From positions 1 through 40,726 of the forward strand of contig NZ_JAZDRH010000029.1 of NCBI RefSeq assembly GCF_047470865.1: DNA of 40,726 bases, read 5' to 3'. A program made the position numbers and the translations under genes. Of this stretch, positions 24,948 to 33,006 are shown in pieces. The notes beneath the pieces were generated by a model that was not told where the DNA came from, made no database searches, and worked only from the letters and a program-made list of their open reading frames with translations. This DNA comes from JAZDRH01 sp047470865 (GTDB lineage Bacteria > Pseudomonadota > Gammaproteobacteria > Pseudomonadales > Pseudomonadaceae). Each line of letters begins with the position of its first letter. Position 1 is the stretch's first letter.

Positions 24948-25795
24948 TGCGTCGCTTTAATTTCTCTAACTTTATGCTGTGGCTAGGTTTGGTTTTTATC
25001 TACCTGCCAATGTTTATCCTCGTGATTTATTCATTTAACGCAGGAAAGTTGGTCACCGTATGGGAAGGCTGGTCTACCCATTGGTATGCTGGCTTGTTAA
25101 ATAATAAACAATTGATGGGCGCAGTAGGGCGTTCGTTAGAAATAGCTGCCTATACGGCTATCTCAGCAACGGCTTTAGGTACTTTGGCCGCCTTAGTGCT
25201 AACACGTATTAAGCATTTTCGTGGACGCACGCTTTTTGGTGGCATGGTAACAGCGCCTTTGGTGATGCCCGAAGTTATTACGGGCCTATCGTTGTTGCTG
25301 TTATTTGTGGCAATGCAGCAGCTAATTGGTGGGCCTGAAAAAGGCATGATTACCATTTGGATTGCTCATACCACATTCTGTACAGCCTATGTGGCGATTA
25401 TTGTGGCCTCGCGCTTGCGGGAGTTGGATCGTTCACTGGAAGAGGCAGCAATGGATTTAGGGGCGCGCCCTTGGGAAGTGTTCTTCTTGATTACAGTGCC
25501 AATGATCCTGCCATCATTAGCCGCAGGCGCTATGATGTCCTTTGCGATGTCGTTAGATGACTTGGTTTTAGCCAGCTTCGTGTCAGGCCCAGGATCAGGC
25601 ACCTTGCCAATGGAGATTTATTCCTCTGTACGCTTGGGCGTTAAACCTGAAATTAATGCCGTTGCCAGCTTAATTTTGCTGTTTGTATCATTAGCTACCT
25701 TTATTGCTTGGTTTATCGGTCGTAAGGCCGAGGAAAAACGTAATAAAGCGTTGGCAGATTACAAAGCCGCTGAGAAAGCTGCACGACAGTACTAA
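24947..25795 (+). CDS. spuH: Polyamine ABC transporter permease SpuH (PotI type)
   Basis: The second permease, 282 residues with about six helices, beginning MRRFNFSNFMLWLGLVFIYL and PMFILVIYSFN. The EAA loop is LEEAAMDLGARPWEVFFLIT followed by VPMILPS. SLDDLVLASFVSGPGSGTLP is a PotI hallmark. The start codon overlaps the spuG stop by one base (TAATG). It ends the spuD-E-F-G-H operon and is followed immediately by a bidirectional terminator. Confidence 0.93.
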   Translation: MRRFNFSNFMLWLGLVFIYLPMFILVIYSFNAGKLVTVWEGWSTHWYAGLLNNKQLMGAVGRSLEIAAYTAISATALGTLAALVLTRIKHFRGRTLFGGMVTAPLVMPEVITGLSLLLLFVAMQQLIGGPEKGMITIWIAHTTFCTAYVAIIVASRLRELDRSLEEAAMDLGARPWEVFFLITVPMILPSLAAGAMMSFAMSLDDLVLASFVSGPGSGTLPMEIYSSVRLGVKPEINAVASLILLFVSLATFIAWFIGRKAEEKRNKALADYKAAEKAARQY

Positions 25796-25796
25796 A

Positions 25797-25821
25797 AAAA
25801 GGCACCTAAGGGTGCCTTTTT
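25797..25821. terminator. Bidirectional terminator after spuH
   Basis: GGCACC-TAAG-GGTGCC (25801-25816) is flanked by an A-run on the left and a T-run on the right. It separates spuH from the convergent hypothetical gene at 25830. Confidence 0.88.
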
Positions 25822-25829
25822 AGTTTTGC

Positions 25830-26186
25830 TTAACTACCACAAGCGACATAGTAAAGAGGTATGTCGCCTTCTTTCTCTAATTCAATACCTTCTAGAAATA
25901 TATGATCGCCTAAGTATTTGTTAGCTTGTTGGTTCTGTGCTTTAAATAGCAGTTCTAAAGCGGTGAAGTATTTTCCGTTATCGGCTGTTAAATCAGCAGT
26001 AACTTCCACTTGGTACCAACCGTCACTATCTGATGGTTCATCAAAACAACCTTGATCTTCTTCTATCAGTTGCTCGTTGGCGAGTAAATCTTCAGGTTTT
26101 ACCCAAGCCTCATACTGTAGATAAAGACGTGGGCTATTGACCGCTATAGCATCAGGTTGCCAGTGATTTGAATTTTTTTTCACCAT
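25830..26186 (-). CDS. Hypothetical acidic protein, 118 residues
   Basis: I do not recognise this family. The product is soluble and rich in Asp/Glu. It has no signal peptide or membrane segment. Notable stretches are SPRLYLQYEAWVKPEDLLAN, GWYQVEVTADLTADNGKYFT, ALELLFKAQNQQANKYLGD and the C-terminal DIPLYYVACGS. The alternation of hydrophobic residues suggests a beta-rich fold. It converges on spuH across a shared terminator. A decayed copy of its C-terminal part lies about 170-300 bases upstream, so it was once tandemly duplicated, which supports it being a real gene of accessory character. Confidence 0.6.
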   Translation of the reverse strand: MVKKNSNHWQPDAIAVNSPRLYLQYEAWVKPEDLLANEQLIEEDQGCFDEPSDSDGWYQVEVTADLTADNGKYFTALELLFKAQNQQANKYLGDHIFLEGIELEKEGDIPLYYVACGS

Positions 26187-26350
26187 TATTTGACGAGCTG
26201 TGACATCGTTGTTGAATTGTTAGATATCCGCATAAAGGTGATCTTTAAATGTCAATGATACATCGCTTGAGAGCCCCATACCTGATCCTTGTTAATGGCT
26301 AAAAGAGACGGTAGTTTATGACAGGGTGAGTCTAACAAAATAGTTTGGTT

Positions 26351-26490
26351 CACTACCGAAGTTTACATAATAAATAGGCACATCATCTTGTTTTGCAGTT
26401 TCATACCTTCATTAAAAATAGGATTACTTAGTTGTTTAGTGGCTTGCTGTTTTATGTGTATTAAAGAACAGTTCCAATTGGATGACATTC
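26351..26490 (-). pseudogene. Decayed tandem copy of the 25830-26186 hypothetical gene
   Basis: On the minus strand three short pieces, each in a different frame, line up in order with the end of the neighbouring gene: LELFFNTHK (matching LELLFKAQN), QATKQLSNPIFNEGMKLQNK (matching QANKYLGDHIFLEGIELEKE), and DDVPIYYVNFGS (matching GDIPLYYVACGS). Two frameshifts separate them. The N-terminal half could not be found upstream. This is a relic of a tandem paralogue. Apart from it and the inverted repeats before the bkd operon, I see nothing in the 685 bases between 26187 and 26871. Confidence 0.7.
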
Positions 26491-26785
26491 TGGTGGCCAC
26501 AGCCTATCCAAACAAAGCAGCAGATTGAACTATAAATGAATAAAAATTGCGTGAAGCCTGGTTTTTAGAAGTATTAGCGCAAAAAATAGTCAAATATTTA
26601 TAAAAAATGACGATAAAATCAAAATTAAGCGATTAATAAAATAATTCAGTAACGCAAGATATCTGTCTAGGGCGCATCTTTAATTGGGCTATAGACTTTT
26701 GGCGGTGTTTTCACTGGATCAAGAGTCTGATTCTATATAGCCATGAGCTCGCTTTACCCAGCGAGTTAGCTTGTGAGTAGATCTA

Positions 26786-26804
26786 TTCAGAAGAACCTTC
26801 TGAA
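26786..26804. promoter_or_regulatory. Perfect inverted repeat upstream of the bkd operon (operator candidate)
   Basis: TTCAGAAG-AAC-CTTCTGAA has two perfect 8-base arms 67 bases before the E1alpha start, with no T-tract. Its size and symmetry suit a dimeric repressor or activator. A weaker hairpin CTCGCT-TTACCC-AGCGAG lies just upstream at about 26749-26766. Pseudomonas bkd operons are controlled by the Lrp-type BkdR, but no bkdR lies in this window and the motif is not one I can assign. Confidence 0.5.
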
Positions 26805-26871
26805 ACTAATAAATGCTTGAGCTGTTACCCGAGCCAAGCGGTATAACAACAAAAACAAAGGGAGACACCCT

Positions 26872-28047
26872 ATGTTACAGGCGCTTAGAAACGCGTTGGT
26901 CCATCGCGCCCAATTTATGGACCCAGCAGAGCAATCTATTCCTACCTTGGCTTTGCTTGATACCAATGGCAAGCTTTATGCCAATGCGCAACCAATCTCA
27001 CTTGACCAAGCTACAGCTGAACGTATTTATGATGCCTGTGTAATGACTCGGGCTTTAGATCAGCGTATGAATTCAGCGCAGCGCCAAGGTCGTATTAGTT
27101 TCTACATGACTTGTATTGGCGAAGAAGCCGCCGTTATTGGTAGCGCCGCGGCTTTAGACGGCGATGATGTAATTATGGCGCAGTACCGTGAACAAGGTGC
27201 TTTGGCGTATCGTGGTTTTAGTCTAGAGCAATTTATGGATCAAATGTTTGCCAATCAAGATGATCTTGGCAAAGGACGGCAAATGCCCATTCATTATGGC
27301 AGCCGTGCCCTAAACTACGTAACTATTTCATCACCCTTAGCGACTCAAATTCCACAAGCAGCAGGCTATGCTTACGGTTTAAAACTCGAAAACAAACAAA
27401 ACTGTGTGATTTGTTATTTTGGCGAAGGAGCAGCTTCAGAAGGTGACTTTCATGCTGGCTTAAACATGGCAGCGGTGCATAAAGCGCCTGTGATTTTCTT
27501 TTGCCGTAATAATGGTTATGCCATTTCAACACCCACCAATGAGCAATTTGCCGGTGATGGTATTGCTTCACGTGCCGCCGGCTATGGCATGAAGGCTATT
27601 CGTGTGGATGGCAATGACATGCTGGCTGTTTATGAGGCAACCAAGCTTGCACGTGCTTATGTTTTAGAGCACGACGAGCCTATTTTGATCGAAGCCATGA
27701 CTTATCGTATGGGCGCACATTCAACCTCAGATAATCCTTCAGCGTACCGTACCAAAGATGAAGAACAGGCATGGCAAAGTAAAGATCCCATGCAGCGTTT
27801 TAGCCTGTGGTTAACAGCGCAAGGCTGGTTAACAGAAGAGCGGCAGCAAGCGCTACAAGCGCATTATCAACAGGCTGTTTTAGCGGCGATGAAGGTAGCC
27901 GAAGTTAAACCTGCCCCTGCATTGAAAACGCTGTTTGAAGATGTTTATGCCAATATGCCATGGCATCTACAAGAACAACTGGCTCAGCTAACAGCACATG
28001 TGGCTAAGTATGCAGAGCATTATCCTAATTCGGCAGGGAGTATTTAA
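26872..28047 (+). CDS. bkdA1: Branched-chain 2-oxoacid dehydrogenase E1 alpha subunit
   Basis: The thiamine-diphosphate-dependent E1alpha subunit decarboxylates the 2-oxoacids derived from Val, Leu and Ile. The ThDP motif is GEG (184-186) ... NN (213-214) in FGEGAASEGDFHAGLNMAAV and FFCRNNGYAISTPT. The loop TYRMGAHSTSDNPSAYR contains the serines phosphorylated in mitochondrial enzymes. The last part, TLFEDVYANMPWHLQEQLAQ then YAEHYPN, resembles mammalian BCKDHA strongly and does not resemble the longer Pseudomonas BkdA1 (about 410 residues) as I remember it. GGGAGA before ATG 26872 is a good ribosome site. The E1beta gene begins at the very next base after its stop. Confidence 0.9.
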   Translation: MLQALRNALVHRAQFMDPAEQSIPTLALLDTNGKLYANAQPISLDQATAERIYDACVMTRALDQRMNSAQRQGRISFYMTCIGEEAAVIGSAAALDGDDVIMAQYREQGALAYRGFSLEQFMDQMFANQDDLGKGRQMPIHYGSRALNYVTISSPLATQIPQAAGYAYGLKLENKQNCVICYFGEGAASEGDFHAGLNMAAVHKAPVIFFCRNNGYAISTPTNEQFAGDGIASRAAGYGMKAIRVDGNDMLAVYEATKLARAYVLEHDEPILIEAMTYRMGAHSTSDNPSAYRTKDEEQAWQSKDPMQRFSLWLTAQGWLTEERQQALQAHYQQAVLAAMKVAEVKPAPALKTLFEDVYANMPWHLQEQLAQLTAHVAKYAEHYPNSAGSI

Positions 28048-29025
28048 ATGGCGCAAATGAGTTTGTTGCAAGCCATTAATAATGCTTTGGATATCGCCAT
28101 GCACAGTGACGATAAAGTACTGTGTTTTGGCGAAGATGTCGGCAGTTTCGGTGGCGTTTTCCGTGCAAGCCAGAATTTACAGGAAAAATATGGTAAGCAT
28201 CGCTGCTTTAATACACCCCTCACCGAACAAGGCATCCTAGGCTTTGCTAATGGCTTAGCGGCACAAGGGCATAGACCTGTAGCTGAAATACAGTTTGCAG
28301 ATTATATCTTTCCTGCGTTCGACCAAATTGTGAATGAAACAGCGAAGTACCGTTATCGTTCAGGCAATGAATTTAATGTAGGCGCATTAACTATACGCAC
28401 ACCGTACGGCGGCGGTATTAGCGGCGGTTTGTACCATAGCCAATCGCCTGAAGCATTTTTTGCCCATGCGGCAGGTTTAAAAATTGTAGTACCTCGCGAT
28501 CCTTATCAAGCCAAAGGCTTATTGCTTGCCTCTATTCGAGATGCTGATCCTGTGTTGTTTTTTGAGCCGAAAAAGCTCTATCGCGCTGCTGTATGTGAAG
28601 TACCAGAAGATGACTATCAAATTGAGCTGGGCAAGGCTGAAATAGTGCGCGAAGGCACAGATATTAGCTTAGTTGCTTGGGGCGCACAGGTCGCTACTAT
28701 TGTTGAAGCAGCGGATAAAGCACAAGCGCAAGGCATTTCCTGCGAAGTTATTGATTTACGTAGCCTTATTCCGTGGGATAGAGACTTATTAGCACAGTCC
28801 TTGAAAAAAACAGGGCGCATGGTCATCAATCATGAAGCGGCACGTACGGGTGGTTTTGGGGCTGAGTTAGCAGCGAGTTTACAAGAGGTCTGTTTTTTAT
28901 ATTTGGAAGCGCCTATTACACGTGTTACAGGTTGGGATACACCATTTCCATATGCCTTAGATGCAGAGTACATGCCCGATGTGTGGCGTACTTTAGAGGC
29001 TATTCACGCTTGTATGAATTATTAA
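28048..29025 (+). CDS. bkdA2: Branched-chain 2-oxoacid dehydrogenase E1 beta subunit
   Basis: This 325-residue transketolase-like subunit completes the E1 heterotetramer. Motifs include VLCFGEDVGSFGGVFRASQN, FNTPLTEQGILGFANGLA, EIQFADYIFPAFDQIVNE, TPYGGGISGGLYHSQSPEAF and the C-terminal VTGWDTPFPYALDAEYMPD, all of the BCKDHB type. It starts directly after the E1alpha stop codon (no spacer), so translation is coupled. The E2 gene follows after 10 bases. Confidence 0.92.
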   Translation: MAQMSLLQAINNALDIAMHSDDKVLCFGEDVGSFGGVFRASQNLQEKYGKHRCFNTPLTEQGILGFANGLAAQGHRPVAEIQFADYIFPAFDQIVNETAKYRYRSGNEFNVGALTIRTPYGGGISGGLYHSQSPEAFFAHAAGLKIVVPRDPYQAKGLLLASIRDADPVLFFEPKKLYRAAVCEVPEDDYQIELGKAEIVREGTDISLVAWGAQVATIVEAADKAQAQGISCEVIDLRSLIPWDRDLLAQSLKKTGRMVINHEAARTGGFGAELAASLQEVCFLYLEAPITRVTGWDTPFPYALDAEYMPDVWRTLEAIHACMNY

Positions 29026-29035
29026 GGAGATGGCC

Positions 29036-30271
29036 ATGTACGAAGATTTTATCCTACCAGATATTGGTGAAGGCATTGTTGAGTGCGAAGTGGTCACTTG
29101 GTATGTGCAAGAAGGCGAAGCTGTGCTTGAAGATCAAGTTATCGCTGATGTAATGACAGACAAAGTCACAGTCGAAATTCCTGCGCTGCACAATGGCATT
29201 TTAACCAAGCACTATTATCAACAAGGGGAAATTGCCAAAGTGGGCAAGCCCTTGTATCAAATACAAATAGAAGGTTTAACAGCAGTAACAACACAGACAA
29301 CCATGGAGTCCAAGCAGGCTATTCTACCTCAACTAGAAGAGCAAACAGTATGTTCACAACAACCTTTGCAGAAAGTCCAAGAACAAGATTATCCGCAGCG
29401 TGCACTAGCCACCCCAGCGGTGCGCCGTATAGCTCGCGAACAACAGATTGATTTATTGCAAGTACAGGGTTCAGGCAAAGGCGGGCGCGTATTAAAAGAA
29501 GATTTAACTCAGCACCAAGCATTGCATGCTCCAGCGGAAGCTTGTGTTGAAACAGCTACATCAACGCAACACAACCGTGTAGAAAATATCAGCGGTATTC
29601 GCGCAGCAATGGCAAAACAGATGACGGCTGCCAATCAAATTCCGCATTTTACCTATGTTGACGAGCTGAATTTAAACAAGCTAGCTAAACTTCGCGCACA
29701 GCTAAAACCTGCATTGGCAGAGCAAGGCATACAACTAAGCTTCTTGCCATTTTTTATGAAAGCGCTGGCGTTAGCGATAACAGAGTTTCCGATTTTAAAT
29801 GCTAAATTAAACGCTGACTGCACTGAGATCAGCTATCTGGCAGATGTTAATATTGGCATTGCAATGGATACACCTATTGGTTTGTTAGTGCCTAATATCA
29901 AGTCAGTACAAACCAAAAGTATTTTGCACATTGCCCAAGAGCTCACAGCATTAATTGCCCAAGCTCGTAGCGGCAAACTCAGTCGTGAACAGTTAACGGG
30001 CGGCACTATTACGTTGTCGAACATAGGTGCGTTGGGCGGTACAGTAGCCACCCCAATTATTAACGGCAATGAAATGGCGATTTGTGCACTTGGCAAATTA
30101 CAACGCCTACCGCGCTTTAACAAAAAAGGTAAGGTGCGCCAGCAACAGCTAATGAACCTGTGCTGGTCAGGCGATCATCGCGTGTTAGATGGCGGCACTA
30201 TCGCACGTTTTAATAACCTATGGCGCAGTTACTTAGAACAGCCTGAAACAATGCTGCTTCAATTAAACTAG
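29036..30271 (+). CDS. bkdB: Branched-chain 2-oxoacid dehydrogenase E2 (dihydrolipoyl acyltransferase)
   Basis: The E2 core takes the acyl group from E1 onto lipoate and passes it to CoA. One lipoyl domain (residues 1-77) carries the lipoyl lysine K43 in DVMTDKVTVEIP. A linker and the E1/E3-binding domain follow (ATPAVRRIAREQQIDLLQVQ, then GSGKGGRVLKEDL, about 124-156). The catalytic acyltransferase domain ends with H381/D385 in SGDHRVLDGGTIARF. ATG 29030 touches the Shine-Dalgarno AAGGAG; ATG 29036 (MYEDFILPDIGEG) has six-base spacing and is chosen, giving 411 residues. No E3 (lpdV) gene follows: a terminator stands 14 bases downstream. Confidence 0.93.
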   Translation: MYEDFILPDIGEGIVECEVVTWYVQEGEAVLEDQVIADVMTDKVTVEIPALHNGILTKHYYQQGEIAKVGKPLYQIQIEGLTAVTTQTTMESKQAILPQLEEQTVCSQQPLQKVQEQDYPQRALATPAVRRIAREQQIDLLQVQGSGKGGRVLKEDLTQHQALHAPAEACVETATSTQHNRVENISGIRAAMAKQMTAANQIPHFTYVDELNLNKLAKLRAQLKPALAEQGIQLSFLPFFMKALALAITEFPILNAKLNADCTEISYLADVNIGIAMDTPIGLLVPNIKSVQTKSILHIAQELTALIAQARSGKLSREQLTGGTITLSNIGALGGTVATPIINGNEMAICALGKLQRLPRFNKKGKVRQQQLMNLCWSGDHRVLDGGTIARFNNLWRSYLEQPETMLLQLN

Positions 30272-30285
30272 CTCTTGAATGATAT

Positions 30286-30313
30286 AAGCCTCAGTTCATA
30301 CTGAGGTTTTTTT
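30286..30313 (+). terminator. Rho-independent terminator after the bkd operon
   Basis: CCTCAGT-TCAT-ACTGAGG (30289-30306) gives seven perfect pairs, extended by A-T pairs, and is followed by seven T. It closes the operon after the E2 gene. Confidence 0.92.
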
Positions 30314-30349
30314 ATTAGCCTAGGTTGTTTAACTCAGAGGTAAAACAGC

Positions 30350-30784
30350 ATGATGTGGGAAAACCGCTTAGCGCGAACAGCGTTAGGCGCTTATATTGAT
30401 CAACAAAATGATGATTTTGAAGCATGGCGAGTACCATTGCTGTGTTATGCCCTGCGTTATCAAGACCGTTTTCCCTTTGCCGTGCTTGATGGCGTAGAAG
30501 AATACTTTGTCTATCTTGAACCTCAGCATAAATTGAACTTAGCAACAATAGATACTGCTGTTTTGCAAGACATCAATGTAGGACGTTACGAGTATTCCTA
30601 CAGCCTAAATGCCATTGCACAAGCCTTTTATTTGCTGCTAACAACGCCAAGAATGGACCAAGCCACAGTAGTACAGGTACTTAATGCTATTTTTGAAGCC
30701 TTTGCCTGCAACCTTGACGAAGCTGATTTTTTAGTCGTAGAAGAGGCCTATTTATTAGATTTTTTACCCATATCACAGCATTGA
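30350..30784 (+). CDS. Hypothetical protein, 144 residues
   Basis: Not recognised. The product is acidic, mainly helical in appearance, with FEAWRVPLLCYALRYQDRFP, GVEEYFVYLEPQHKLN and a Leu/Phe-rich C-terminal half (SYSLNAIAQAFYLLLTTPRM, VEEAYLLDFLP). There is no signal peptide and no membrane helix. Two consecutive ATGs (30350, 30353) follow AGAGG at about nine bases. Its 3' end overlaps the convergent hypothetical gene by 12 bases. It stands alone between the bkd terminator and the molybdate-type locus. Confidence 0.6.
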   Translation: MMWENRLARTALGAYIDQQNDDFEAWRVPLLCYALRYQDRFPFAVLDGVEEYFVYLEPQHKLNLATIDTAVLQDINVGRYEYSYSLNAIAQAFYLLLTTPRMDQATVVQVLNAIFEAFACNLDEADFLVVEEAYLLDFLPISQH

Positions 30785-31270
30785 AACATGCTGCTGAAAG
30801 TAGTTTGCAAAGGCTTGTTCATATTGCGTTTTAGCAAATACTAATTGGGGGATGGGGGTTACGTCTATTTCGTCCAGATCGGCAGCGTCGTCTGAGTCTG
30901 AGCCGTCTTCATAGCGGATGTTTGCCCAAGTTATGCTGTCTTGTGTAATCAGTAAATCGCACGAAATAACACCGCAATAATCGCTACCACAATGGCAGCG
31001 ATAAATCACCAAGCGGTTACTGCCAAACTGAGTAAAAATGGGTGCTTGCCCTAAAAATTGGGCGATTGTGTTGATGATGACGGCTTTGTGGTTGTAGTCA
31101 GGGAAGCGTTGTTTATCAACAGGAAAAATATCCAGATCAAAATTCGAAAACCGCATGTCTTCACAATGGTCAATGTTAAGCAGGCTATCGAGAGATTGCT
31201 CATCAATAAACAGCATAAAATTTTGGCGTTCAGGTGTCCGCTCAATGCAGCGGATGCTTAATGTATTCAT
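30773..31270 (-). CDS. Hypothetical protein with a Cys cluster, 165 residues
   Basis: Not recognised. A soluble acidic protein with a central run YRCHCGSDYCGVISC containing four cysteines and a histidine in 15 residues (C-x-C-x4-C-x4-C), followed by DLLITQDSITWANIRYEDGS. The cysteine spacing could form a small metal site or disulfides, but the same GCG/CG-type strand also occurs in unclassified proteins without known metal. The C-terminal third is rich in Asp (SDSDDAADLDEIDV). It converges on and overlaps the 30350 gene, and is divergent from the TonB/Mo locus with a 112-base gap holding the ModE-like site. Confidence 0.6.
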   Translation of the reverse strand: MNTLSIRCIERTPERQNFMLFIDEQSLDSLLNIDHCEDMRFSNFDLDIFPVDKQRFPDYNHKAVIINTIAQFLGQAPIFTQFGSNRLVIYRCHCGSDYCGVISCDLLITQDSITWANIRYEDGSDSDDAADLDEIDVTPIPQLVFAKTQYEQAFANYFQQHVSML

Positions 31271-31350
31271 AGGCTGATTTTAAAAGGTAAAAATCATCTG
31301 GCACTGATAAATATCACCTAACGCATAATTTATTGTTTGCTAAGATATTT

Positions 31351-31374
31351 CGTTATATCTAAATAAACATAACG
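31351..31374 (+). promoter_or_regulatory. ModE-type molybdate operator
   Basis: CGTTATAT-N8-ACATAACG lies 8 bases before the ATG of the TonB-receptor relic. Both half-sites, the spacing and the asymmetry (TATAT on one side, TACAT-like ACAT on the other) agree with the ModE operator of the E. coli modABC promoter as I remember it. ModE with bound molybdate represses such operons. A TAAGAT at 31341-31346 may be the -10 box, which would place the operator at the start of transcription, a normal repressor position. The ModE gene itself is not in this window. Confidence 0.72.
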
Positions 31375-31382
31375 AGAAATTT

Positions 31383-32997
31383 ATGTCTGCTTACTCAAAA
31401 TTAAGATCTGCTGTTTAGTATGCGTTATATGCAGCGCCTTTTTTTGCACTGTTAGCTACCAGTGCTTTTGCACAAGGTCCAGTATTTAATTTAGGCAAGG
31501 TAGTTGTTGAAGCACCTGCTGAAAAAGCTAAAACCACAGAGCAAGTGATTGATGCGCAGGAATTAGAACGCTTTAACCGCAACACTGTAGGCGGGAGTTT
31601 CTTATTTGGAGTCAGGTGAATTTAAGCTACCAAGCGGCTTTCATGATTATAAAAATAAACCAACAGATACAGGCAATTATCGAAAGAATGCAGATTATCG
31701 CGACAAAAAAGGCTCGTTTAAATTAGGCTTAACGCCTAACGATACCGATGAATATGTAATGGGTTATTCCAAGCAAGAGGGCGATAAAAATCAGCCTGCG
31801 TACACAGGGAAAAATAAAAATGAACAGGTGCGCTTTTGGCGTTGGCCGCAATGGGATAAAGAAAGTATCTATTTTTTAAGCTCAACGCAGTTGAATGAGC
31901 AAAATACGATAAAAACGCGGGTGTATCGCGATGATTATAAAAATACTTTACGCATGTATGACGACGCGATTTTTGCGAGTTATGAGAATAGCCCTTACCA
32001 AGATAAAACCTATGGCGCAGCGCTAGAGTGGATTAATACCTCAATTAATAATCATGAATTACATATTGCAGTGCATTATAAAGATGATCGCCATCAATCA
32101 GCTGATGCTAAATCCACCAAAGATTTCCGTGATGTCACTCGAGCAGTAGCAATTGAAGATCTAATTAGATTAGCGCCAACATGGCGTATGCGTATTAGTT
32201 TAAGCCATGAAGAGCGCTCGGCACGTAAAGCGTTTTCAACGGATTACCCTAATCTTACAAAGGATACAACGCGTTCTACTTATGGCTTGCTAGAAGTAAT
32301 GCATGACCTTAGTGAAGAGATTGAGCTATTTATGAGTGTGGCCAAGAAAACACGTATGCCAACCTTGAAAGACCGTTTTTCTGCGCGTATGGGAAAAGCC
32401 TATGCTAATCCTAATTTAAAACCTGAAGCAGCACGTCATGCGGAACTTGGTGTGAGAGGAAATGTCTGGACTGGCGGTTATATGCAAGCGAGTGTTTTCT
32501 ATAGTCATGTGCGTAATGAAATGCAATTTATGCCTTATCGCGATAGAGAGCAGCTACAAAATACAGGAAAAGCGCGCCATAGAGGCTTAGAAATCAGCTT
32601 AGATCAAAGTATTGCTGATAATTGGCAGTTAGGAGCTGCTTATACCTATCTAAATCGTGTAAATTTAACCGATAGATCTATCAAATTAACAGATACTCTG
32701 CGTCATAAGCTATTCACCCATGCTACGTGGAGGCCGATAGAAAAGGTTGCATTGCAAGCCACAGTGGAAGTCGAGGCGGGCCGTCGTATTGCACAACGGC
32801 AAAACAAAGGACAGTCAGATACCTATACAACCCTTTCTGGCTTCACTACTTTTGGTTTGAAAAGCACATGGAATGTTTTAGATGAGCTTAGCCTTGAAGC
32901 AGGCGTGCGTAATTTAACGAATAAAAATTACGCCTATGCAGATGGTTATCCTCAACCAAGCAGAACATGGTTTGCGGGGGCTAACTATACATTTTAA
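31383..32997 (+). pseudogene. TonB-dependent outer-membrane receptor, broken
   Basis: ATG 31383 opens a signal peptide (SAYSKLRSAV, stop, YALYAAPFFALLATSAFAQ) that contains an in-frame TAG at codon 12. The frame then gives a plug-domain start, GKVVVEAPAEKAKTTEQVID then AQELERFNRNTVG, and runs into a stop near 31620. The barrel resumes in another frame from about 31606 and continues intact for over 460 residues to the typical end RNLTNKNYAYADGYPQPSRT followed by AGANYTF. Nearly the whole plug, over 100 residues, is missing between the two parts. Three lesions (stop, deletion, frame change) make it non-functional. Its position after the ModE-like site and before an ABC importer suggests it once took up a molybdenum or other metal chelate. 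Confidence 0.85.
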
Positions 32998-33006
32998 GGA
33001 GAGTTC

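Noticed and set aside
26813..27043. 76-codon open frame overlapping the start of bkdA1
   Set aside because: It is a shadow of the E1alpha gene in another frame, with no family resemblance.
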